Source: CAZCWX01 sp964502465 (lineage in GTDB: Bacteria; Desulfobacterota; Binatia; Bin18). Taken from it: DNA of 13,847 nucleotides. Every line of letters begins with the position of its first letter. Within the stretch, counting starts at the first letter, position 1. The position numbers and the translations under genes are program-made. The notes beneath the pieces are model-generated. The model ran no database searches. It saw only the letters and a program-made list of their open reading frames with translations, and was not told the DNA's origin. The stretch spans positions 1 through 13,847 of the forward strand of contig CAZCWX010000097.1 of assembly GCA_964502465.1 (NCBI GenBank). The letters run 5' to 3'. Shown here piece after piece: positions 7,666-13,241 of this stretch.

Positions 7666-7714
7666 ACAGACCTGGCCTCCCTCTTGGCCAACGGCAAACG
7701 AGAAGCAACGGTAG

Positions 7715-7729
7715 CATAGCTCTGCTATG
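7715..7729. promoter_or_regulatory. Perfect dyad upstream of the MFS gene, possible operator
   Basis: CATAGC and GCTATG are separated by TCT, about 50 bases upstream of the MFS start and inside the divergent region shared with the sulfurtransferase. A regulator site is possible but no regulator gene is nearby. A weak TTGCAG-17-TAAAGT pair (7809-7837) could be the sulfurtransferase promoter. Confidence 0.3.
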
Positions 7730-7890
7730 AGCAAAAGAGTAACAGTTTACTACATCGAACCACGTAGGGTGCGAATAGGAAAGAGCTGACAACTGTGTTT
7801 CGCTGCTCTTGCAGTCGATTCCGCTCACGACTAAAGTCATAACTACAGGGGTCGTCAAAACAGCGATGTTTGCAAAAAGGAGATCTTCTC

Positions 7891-8715
7891 ATGGCAGACC
7901 AAGGCTACGCTCGACCTGAAATGCTTGCCGACACCGACTGGTTGGCTGCGCATTTACAGGACGCCAATCTCCGCATCGTGGATTGCGACAACCGCGATGC
8001 CTATCGTCGTGCGCACATTCCTGGGGCCGTTACCTTCCGTGGGCACCACTATTTGAAAGAAGCAGAGGGGGCGTTGTCTATTATGGGGCCGGATCAATTT
8101 GCCGAGACCATGGGCGCGTTAGGGATCGGTGACGAGACTCTGGTGATCGCCTATGATGGGTTTAGTGGCCTTTATGCAACACGTTTCTGGTGGGCGCTCA
8201 ATTATTACGGCCAGACGCACGTGAAGGTGCTCAATGGTGGTTGGGATAAATGGTTGGTTGAAGGTCGGCCAATTTCCCTCGCTGTCCCCCGGCTACCCAA
8301 AGCGACATTCACGCCGCACGTTCACGAAGAGTTGATTGCTCGCTGGGATTATGTGCGGGACGCGATTGGTCATGCTGACCAGGTGCTGCTTGATGTGCGC
8401 TCTGATGAGGAGTGGTCCGGTGCCAATGCCCGTGGCACGAAGCGGGGCGGCCGTATTCCCAGTGCCGTGCATCTTGAATGGCTCAACTACATCGATAGTA
8501 AAACGAAAACATTCAAACCTGCGACTGAACTCTGGGCAATGTTTGATCAGGTCGGAGTGAAACCCGAACGTGAAGTCATCACCTATTGACAAGGCGGTAT
8601 CCGTGCGGCGCACGGATTATTCACGCTGCGGCTCTTAGGCTTTGACAGAGTGCGTAACTATGATGCGTCCTGGGCCGAGTGGGGAAACCGGGAGGATTTG
8701 CCCTTGGACAAATAA
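7891..8715 (+). CDS. Selenocysteine-containing rhodanese-type sulfurtransferase (UGA read through at 8587)
   Basis: This is a two-domain thiosulfate/3-mercaptopyruvate sulfurtransferase, transferring sulfane sulfur through a persulfide-type intermediate in the cytosol. AAGGAG eight bases before the ATG at 7891 fixes the start. Domain 1 (about 10-130) has the rhodanese patterns VDCDNRD, AHIPGA and VLNGGW, with Asp89 in AYDG replacing the catalytic residue, as is normal for the inactive half. Domain 2 (about 150-265) has LLDVRSDEEW, GRIPSAVH and then VITY. The next codon is TGA, and the frame continues as QGGIRAAHG, the expected active-site loop after a catalytic Cys, then LRLLGFDRVRNYDASWAEW and a TAA at 8713-8715. 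Read with Sec at 233 the protein is 274 residues, the usual size; stopped at the TGA it would lose the active-site loop. The only Cys is Cys32 in domain 1, so nothing else in domain 2 could carry the sulfur. A SECIS-like hairpin follows. The alternative is a nonsense mutation or sequencing error. Confidence 0.85.
8587..8617 (+). promoter_or_regulatory. Candidate bacterial SECIS element with its UGA
   Basis: UGA at 8587-8589 is followed by 9 bases and then a perfect 8-bp stem, ATCCGTGC (8599-8606) with GCACGGAT (8610-8617), closed by the loop GGC (8607-8609). Bacterial SECIS hairpins lie just 3' of the UGA inside the coding region, with a small apical loop bearing a G in its first two positions roughly 16-37 bases from the UGA. 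Here the loop starts 17 bases after it with GG. The E. coli fdhF element has an 11-base gap and a GGUCU loop, so geometry is very close. The hairpin must also encode the active-site loop, so part of the G+C richness is protein-driven; the exact complementarity is not. Confidence 0.72.
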
Positions 8716-8737
8716 GGAGCAGAAAGTTCTTCGCTCT

Positions 8738-9649
8738 ATGGCTAGACTATTGCCGCCCTCCTCACTTATTTTCTGTCAACAGAGAGAGACGCCCTGCCGG
8801 GGTGTCGCTCTCATGAGCCTGTGGGTTTGCTTTCTTGCCGGTTGCCTTGCGCTATTTGCCAGAACCAGCATCGCCCAAGAGAAAGAGCAGGGGGCTCTGG
8901 TTATCCAAGCCCTCGGGGATGCCGGGAAACAGAGCGACTCCCAAGTCCAGATCTATAGCGAAGGCTCGCAGACGCCAGTTGCCACAGCCAGGGTCGGTAC
9001 CCCGGTGAATTTACCACCAGGCACCTATCGGATCGAATTCCAGGTCCTTGGTGGCAAAATCTCGCGTGACAATACGCTCGTGAGAGCTGGCCGCACCAGT
9101 ACCGTGATGATCAACGAGGTCGCTGGTCTGCAAATCAATGTGCTCGACAAAAAAGGCCAAGACTTGGGTCTCGGTGTTGAGGTGTATGACAGCGTGTCCG
9201 GTGACAAACTCGGAGATTTTCTCAGTGGAGAACTCATTTTCGTCTATCCAGGAGTCGTCGATGTGAAAGTCGCTACTCCGCCTCAAGGGCAGTGGTGGCG
9301 CAAAGTGGAACTCCAAAGCGGTGCTCGCGCGGAACTCAGTCTCAAAGAACGAGTACAAGGCGAGCTACGGGTGCTCCCTTTGCTCACAGGACAGGACGTG
9401 AGTGCAGTCACCCAAGTGATCATCTACGAAGCTGGGACGCAGAAAGAAGTCACGCGCAGCGAGCCCAATCGTGAACATCGGTTTATGCTCGATGCTGGTG
9501 AATACGATGTGTTTGTCGCTAATCCGACGGGCAAAGGAAAACCCTTCGCATTAGAGCGGGCCGAAGTCAAGGGCGAAGAAACTGTCGAAAAGAAGGTGCC
9601 CTTAGATGAAGGCGAACGGCCTGCGCCCTCTACGACTCAGTCTCTGTAA
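8738..9649 (+). CDS. Exported protein with three tandem beta-sandwich-like repeats
   Basis: I cannot name this protein. The N-terminus has a hydrophobic segment (SLWVCFLAGCLALFA) ending TSIAQE, consistent with a Sec signal peptide and an Ala-Gln cleavage; it could also start at ATG 8813, which trims 25 residues. The mature part is three repeats of about 75-80 residues, each opening G-x-L-x-I/V (GALVIQAL, AGLQINVL, GELRVLPL), then a strand with V-x-I/V-Y, then a P/A-G-x-Y/V-x-V/I turn (PPGTYRIEF, YPGVVDVKV, DAGEYDVFV), and an alternating strand at the end. That resembles PEGA or carboxypeptidase-regulatory-like beta-sandwich domains. It is 22 bases after the sulfurtransferase TAA on the same strand, so probably co-transcribed. 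An AAGGAG overlaps that stop but is 19 bases from the ATG, so the true start is uncertain. The role is likely extracytoplasmic and structural or binding. Confidence 0.72.
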   Translation: MARLLPPSSLIFCQQRETPCRGVALMSLWVCFLAGCLALFARTSIAQEKEQGALVIQALGDAGKQSDSQVQIYSEGSQTPVATARVGTPVNLPPGTYRIEFQVLGGKISRDNTLVRAGRTSTVMINEVAGLQINVLDKKGQDLGLGVEVYDSVSGDKLGDFLSGELIFVYPGVVDVKVATPPQGQWWRKVELQSGARAELSLKERVQGELRVLPLLTGQDVSAVTQVIIYEAGTQKEVTRSEPNREHRFMLDAGEYDVFVANPTGKGKPFALERAEVKGEETVEKKVPLDEGERPAPSTTQSL

Positions 9650-9704
9650 AAGTCTCTCACTCTCACTGTACTCCTATAGAACGGGAGCGGGTGGAAACGT
9701 GTCC

Positions 9705-10397
9705 TCAATAAAGAAAAGGGATGAGACGCCAGGTGCGTGCCCGATAGCGTTCGTACTCTTGGCCGAAAACTTCGCCTAAGAGTCGTTCCTCGTCGGCGAT
9801 ACGGAATAGGGTGCCAATGAGATAGAGAGGCAGGATGAGCACAATCAGTTGACTGCGAAAAACCAGAAAGAGACCTGCGAGCGCGAGGAGCGAGCCGGTG
9901 TAGATGGGATGCCGCACCCAGCGGTAACTGCCAGTTGTCACGAGATGATGCTCTTTCTGTATAGAAACAAAGCCGCTAAACAGCTTTTTCAGTTGCATCA
10001 TCCCAGCTACCCGCAGGCCAACGCCGATCCCCACACAAGAAAGACCACCATAGCGTAAGGTATTACTTTCCGGCCACACCAGGAGGTCTCGTCGATCAGC
10101 GTAGGGGAGAAACCAACACAGTGCTCCTACCACTCCCAGCGCGACATATGTTCCCCAACGCTGCCGCCGAATCTCTTTTTCCCCACCAGCGAACAAGTCG
10201 AAGGGGATAAACAACAACAGGAGAACACTGAGCGCTATGGCAACGACGACACCAGCGCGCGCGGGGTGGTTGAAGAAACCGAAGCGGTCGCCCCAGCCTT
10301 GGATCATGAGGACGAGCGAGATCAGAAAAAGGAAGATGAGCTGGAAGTTCTTCAGAATTAGAATGGAGGGGCGTACCATGCTACGCCCTTCTGTCAT
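9705..10397 (-). CDS. Isoprenylcysteine carboxyl methyltransferase (ICMT/PEMT)-family membrane protein
   Basis: This is an integral membrane methyltransferase-like protein. About five or six hydrophobic segments precede the family signature VTTGSYRWVRHPIYTG (residues 153-168), where the RHPxYxG core binds S-adenosylmethionine. The C-terminal signature EERLLGEVFGQEYERYRART (203-222) supplies the second conserved Glu. Bacterial members methylate unknown lipids, isoprenoid or thiol substrates, or may not be methyltransferases at all; the substrate is not inferable here. The ATG at 10397 overlaps the stop of the upstream gene as ATGA, which points to translational coupling, so I prefer it over GTG at 10406 and ATG at 10379. 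It is the last gene of a three-gene operon. Length 230 residues. Confidence 0.85.
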   Translation of the reverse strand: MTEGRSMVRPSILILKNFQLIFLFLISLVLMIQGWGDRFGFFNHPARAGVVVAIALSVLLLLFIPFDLFAGGEKEIRRQRWGTYVALGVVGALCWFLPYADRRDLLVWPESNTLRYGGLSCVGIGVGLRVAGMMQLKKLFSGFVSIQKEHHLVTTGSYRWVRHPIYTGSLLALAGLFLVFRSQLIVLILPLYLIGTLFRIADEERLLGEVFGQEYERYRARTWRLIPFLY

Positions 10398-10615
10398 CCC
10401 AGACACTGTCTCAGGGTGCCTTCAAGAGAGGCATACCACTGTTCAAATGGGATGTCCGCAGGGACGGTGATTTCAAGTTTGCCATTGCTGAGACGCTTGA
10501 CGCTTCCCAGCCCTTGTGGACGGAGTGGAATCATCACTGCCTCGCGCGAGATTGACAGGCGATCAAGGATCGCAAAAATTTGCTCAATCTGAGCCAGTTG
10601 GACTCCTTGTGGCAT
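10394..10615 (-). CDS. Small cytosolic protein, 73 residues, unknown function
   Basis: I do not recognise this protein. It begins with ATG at 10615, 7 bases after the stop of the zinc-ribbon gene, and its TGA overlaps the ATG of the methyltransferase-like gene by four bases. Without a strong ribosome site of its own it probably depends on coupling to the upstream gene. It has no membrane segment or signal. A helix (residues 3-25), a strand-rich centre with NGKLEITVP, and a terminal helix (IPFEQWYASLEGTL) suggest a compact alpha/beta fold. Tight packing between two plausible genes is the main reason to accept it. Confidence 0.6.
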   Translation of the reverse strand: MPQGVQLAQIEQIFAILDRLSISREAVMIPLRPQGLGSVKRLSNGKLEITVPADIPFEQWYASLEGTLRQCLG

Positions 10616-10622
10616 ACGATGT

Positions 10623-10847
10623 TTACCGACTCAGCAGGGGAATCGCTGCCGCTAAGGCCAATACGCCAACGCCGAGAAGAATAAGAACCCCCCACAGGCC
10701 AGGAGGATTACGTAGTTCCAACGGTGTCCTACAATGAACACAATGGGAGAGAAACGAACCGCCTGTCAAATACACACGATTCCATTTGTGACACCTCGGG
10801 CAACGAGGCTTCGGACGACGGCGGAAAAGAGTAGAAAGCTGTGCCAC
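10623..10847 (-). CDS. Zinc-ribbon protein with one C-terminal membrane helix
   Basis: This is a 74-residue protein with two CxxC knuckles, Cys16/Cys19 (CPRC) and Cys36/Cys39 (CVHC), spaced as in a rubredoxin-type zinc ribbon. A hydrophobic helix follows at about 50-72 (GLWGVLILLGVGVL...), so the ribbon should face the cytosol if positive-inside rules hold, since the N-terminus is Arg/Lys-rich. It starts at GTG 10847, chosen because GAGGTGG precedes it by five bases. It is first in the operon with the 73-residue protein and the ICMT-like enzyme. A regulatory or assembly role for a membrane enzyme is conceivable but unproven. Confidence 0.7.
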   Translation of the reverse strand: MAQLSTLFRRRPKPRCPRCHKWNRVYLTGGSFLSHCVHCRTPLELRNPPGLWGVLILLGVGVLALAAAIPLLSR

Positions 10848-11059
10848 AGAGCCACCTCAATGCATACTTAAATTACTGTATCATGGGGTTTTTCTGCAGT
10901 CGAGGTGCGGTTCCCCTCTGCCTTTTTTTCTTTACTAACGTCTTGCTCGTCCCTCTAGGTCGATTTTGCTTATCTTTTTTCCCCCGTAACCAGAAGAGGT
11001 TAGCATACAGATTGACGAATATACCGTCCCAGATCGAAAGCGTGAGCGCCAGCCGGACA

Positions 11060-11095
11060 GCCGGCGACTGAGCGGGCGGGAAATCGGTCGCCGGC
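11060..11095. repeat. Inverted repeat at the end of the CysQ-like gene
   Basis: Perfect 9-base arms GCCGGCGAC (11060-11068) and GTCGCCGGC (11087-11095) flank an 18-base centre. The right arm touches the stop codon of the phosphatase gene read on the minus strand, so the hairpin lies in its 3' untranslated RNA. There is no following U-run, so it is more likely an mRNA-end stabiliser or a Rho-assisted stop than a classical intrinsic terminator. The remainder of the 10848-11094 gap is AT-rich with T-tracts and nothing else I can identify. Confidence 0.6.
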
Positions 11096-11919
11096 TAGGT
11101 ACTCTTTCTTGGCTCTACTGGAGGAAGGGTTGCCAGTCGCGGAGCGATGAGGTGCAAGAGTTGCGAGTGGAGCACACTGTTACTTGCCACTAATCCCCGC
11201 AGAAGGGTCTGGGGTTGGTTAAAGACCACTGGTTGACCGTTCAGATGAGTGACCGTGCCGCCAGCTTCTTCCACAATCAGCGTGCCGGCGCAAATATCCC
11301 ACTCGTTCTTCGGAACGAGGGTAAAAGATGCATCCGCTTCACCACCCGCGATAATCGCGAGTTTGTAGGCAATACTTCCCATAGGCCGGGTATGAAAAAG
11401 CGCGACAAAGTCTTTCCACTCGCCGCGTTTCGTTTCTGAACGGCTGGAGAGAATGGTTGCGTTGACAAGACGATCGGTCTGAGAGACGCGCAGGCGGCGA
11501 TCGGCACACCAGGCGCCTTGTCCGCGCACGGCCCAGAAGAGTTGATCGTGGATCGGATTATAGGCCACACCCAGCACCGGCTTGCCGTCTTCAATCAGGG
11601 CAATCGAGACTGCGAATTCTGGGATTTTCTCAATGAACTCCTTGGTGCCGTCCATCGGATCGACCACCCAGACCCGGCGACAGGAGAGTCGGGTTGGCGA
11701 GTCAGCGGTTTCTTCCGATAACCAGCCATAAGTGGGAAACGCATCGTGCAAAATCTCGTGGATTCTCTGGTTTGCGTCTCGATCAGCAATGGTAACCGGG
11801 CTATCTTTGCCTTTGTAATCAACGGTGTAATCGGTCTGATAGATGGCACGAATGATCGCTCCTGCAGCTTGGGCGGCAGCAAATGCACGGGCTTTTTCTT
11901 TTTCCATAAATCCGTTCAT
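11095..11919 (-). CDS. cysQ: 3'(2'),5'-bisphosphate nucleotidase / inositol-phosphatase family, CysQ-like
   Basis: This is a Mg-dependent, Li-sensitive-type phosphatase. CysQ members hydrolyse 3'-phosphoadenosine 5'-phosphate from sulfate assimilation. The metal-site motifs are present in order: WLSEET (66-71) with Glu70, VVDPMDGTKEF (85-95) with the DPxDGT core, and WDICAG (207-212) with Asp208. The KEF after DGT is the typical CysQ form; inositol monophosphatases usually carry T-x-N-F-x-H there. The ATG at 11919 is chosen because AGGAG lies four bases upstream; a TTG at 11943 and an ATG at 11907 are less likely. Length 274 residues is usual. It is the last of a likely minus-strand series after the deoxyhypusine-synthase-like gene, with an 83-base gap. 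Confidence 0.85.
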   Translation of the reverse strand: MNGFMEKEKARAFAAAQAAGAIIRAIYQTDYTVDYKGKDSPVTIADRDANQRIHEILHDAFPTYGWLSEETADSPTRLSCRRVWVVDPMDGTKEFIEKIPEFAVSIALIEDGKPVLGVAYNPIHDQLFWAVRGQGAWCADRRLRVSQTDRLVNATILSSRSETKRGEWKDFVALFHTRPMGSIAYKLAIIAGGEADASFTLVPKNEWDICAGTLIVEEAGGTVTHLNGQPVVFNQPQTLLRGLVASNSVLHSQLLHLIAPRLATLPPVEPRKST

Positions 11920-11948
11920 TTTTCTCCTACATGTATCGGTCAATCCCG

Positions 11949-11962
11949 CAATTCTTCAATTG
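11949..11962. other. Short dyad between the CysQ-like and deoxyhypusine-synthase-like genes
   Basis: CAATT and AATTG flank CTTC in the 83-base gap. It may be a small hairpin in a shared transcript. The arms are only five A/T-rich pairs. Confidence 0.2.
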
Positions 11963-12002
11963 GGGAGGTGACTGTATAGGTCCCTGGTGAACAGACTGTT
12001 CC

Positions 12003-13100
12003 TCACTTGAGACGCTTCCAATGATATTCCTTTGTGAGGTCGGCTAACATTTCCTCGCGGCGATCGTAGAGTCGTTTGAGCGGGCGCGGGGCGTGGGTCG
12101 CGAGCACATACGCCGTCAGCAGAGGCATAGCCACGGTCGAGTCGAGATAGCAAACGACTGTGTCGGGCAGCGCTTCAGGATCGACTTTCCCCCACGTAAC
12201 CCCTTCACTGGGAGTAGCGCCGGAGAGTCCACCGGTATCAGGGCGAGCATCAGTGAACTGGATATAGTAGTCGTGGCCTTTTTCCGACAGACCCATGACT
12301 TCTTGAATCTGTGGTTCAGTTTGCAAAATAAAATTCTTTGGGGAGCCGCCACCGAAAATACAGACTCCGCTTTTCCCACCGGCCCGTTTCGCTGCGTAGA
12401 CGATGGCGGCAGTCTCATTCACATCGCGCGAGACGTCGAAGACCAGACCATTGCCCTGTAACGCTTTGGCTGCCACGTTCATGCCGATCGAGCTGTCCCC
12501 TGGAGAAGAGGTATAAATCGGCACGCCGCATTCCGCAGCAACCGAGATGAGCGAGCGCCGCTTCTGGCCGAGGGCCTTTTCTCGCTCGCGCACATAGAGA
12601 CCTAACTGATAGTGAAACTCCGCTGTGCTCATGGGTTTCTGAAATTCTGGGGCAGTGATCGTTTGGTAGAAGAAGGCGTCGGTCTTGAGCAAGACGTCGT
12701 AATCGAAGAAAATATCATAAATGCGCACCACGCCTTCTTGCCGCAACGCGACATCACTGACATGTGGAGACCCTTGGTGCATACTGAGACCGATGCCGAA
12801 GTGGGTATCGTGGTACAGATTTGCGCCGGTCGATACCACCCAATCAATACAGCCATTCTGGAGCAGAGGAATCAGACAAGAAATACCGAGCCCGGCAGGG
12901 GTCAGTGCCCCGCTGAGGCTGACTCCGAGCGTCACATCCGGTTCCAGCATTTTACGGGTAAAGAGCTGAGCCGCCTCGCGCAATCGTCCTGCGTTATAAG
13001 CGAGGAAGGTTTGGTCAATCAATTCACTGATACTGATCGAAGGGTCAACTGGTCGAGGATCAATCTTCGGGCCATAGGAACGACGATGCTTATTCGGCAT
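12003..13100 (-). CDS. Deoxyhypusine synthase family protein (bacterial, substrate uncertain)
   Basis: Eukaryotic and archaeal deoxyhypusine synthase transfers the butylamine part of spermidine to a lysine of eIF5A with NAD; bacteria lack eIF5A, and bacterial relatives include homospermidine-type synthases or have unknown roles. Family signatures are a beta-alpha Rossmann core with STGANLYHD (90-98), the glycine-rich GGGSPKNF (250-257), an ARPDTGGLSGA segment (285-295), and VTWGKV (301-306) with Lys305 at the position of the lysine that forms the imine intermediate. The residue after the PK pair is Asn256, where the human enzyme has a His in KHH, so chemistry may differ. The 365-residue length fits. 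The ATG at 13100 has AGGAGG four bases upstream, in a duplicated ribosome-site repeat. Upstream is a nucleotidyltransferase and downstream a CysQ-like phosphatase. Confidence 0.85.
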   Translation of the reverse strand: MPNKHRRSYGPKIDPRPVDPSISISELIDQTFLAYNAGRLREAAQLFTRKMLEPDVTLGVSLSGALTPAGLGISCLIPLLQNGCIDWVVSTGANLYHDTHFGIGLSMHQGSPHVSDVALRQEGVVRIYDIFFDYDVLLKTDAFFYQTITAPEFQKPMSTAEFHYQLGLYVREREKALGQKRRSLISVAAECGVPIYTSSPGDSSIGMNVAAKALQGNGLVFDVSRDVNETAAIVYAAKRAGGKSGVCIFGGGSPKNFILQTEPQIQEVMGLSEKGHDYYIQFTDARPDTGGLSGATPSEGVTWGKVDPEALPDTVVCYLDSTVAMPLLTAYVLATHAPRPLKRLYDRREEMLADLTKEYHWKRLK

Positions 13101-13105
13101 GACTC

Positions 13106-13141
13106 CTCCTTCCTAAAAAGGGATCTCCTTCCTAAAAAAGG
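13106..13141. repeat. Two-copy 19-base repeat carrying the ribosome site
   Basis: CTCCTTCCTAAAAA begins at 13106 and again at 13125. On the minus strand each copy reads TTTTTAGGAAGGAG, so the leader of the deoxyhypusine-synthase-like gene has two GGAAGGAG ribosome-like sites in tandem, the nearer one functional. The distal copy is bounded by CTCCTT/AAGGAG, able to pair as a six-base stem. Confidence 0.7.
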
Positions 13142-13144
13142 AGG

Positions 13145-13241
13145 GAACAACCCTACCATCTCTCCCAGCGACGGACCAGTGGGGAAAGAGCGCGATTTGT
13201 GATATTGCTGCTCTTGCATAGCAGAATCCTCCTGCTGTCAA
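13145..13241. other. Gap upstream of the deoxyhypusine-synthase-like gene
   Basis: About 100 bases follow the nucleotidyltransferase stop before the ribosome-site repeat. A small dyad, AGCAG/CTGCT (13220-13236), lies just past that stop without a U-run. No convincing promoter is visible, so co-transcription with the upstream gene is possible. Confidence 0.3.

Noticed and set aside
8590..8715. Reading the sulfurtransferase end as a pseudogene remnant
   Set aside because: The frame stays open and family-like for 41 codons after the single UGA, with no other lesion, and the UGA is at the catalytic position with a SECIS-like hairpin; decay is possible but less likely.
10841..11071. 76-codon plus-strand frame in the gap
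   Set aside because: It has a phenylalanine-rich translation from T-tracts, no ribosome site, and overlaps the inverted repeat and the ribosome site of the zinc-ribbon gene.
12612..13202. 196-codon plus-strand frame
   Set aside because: It lies antisense to the deoxyhypusine-synthase-like gene, whose motifs are clear.
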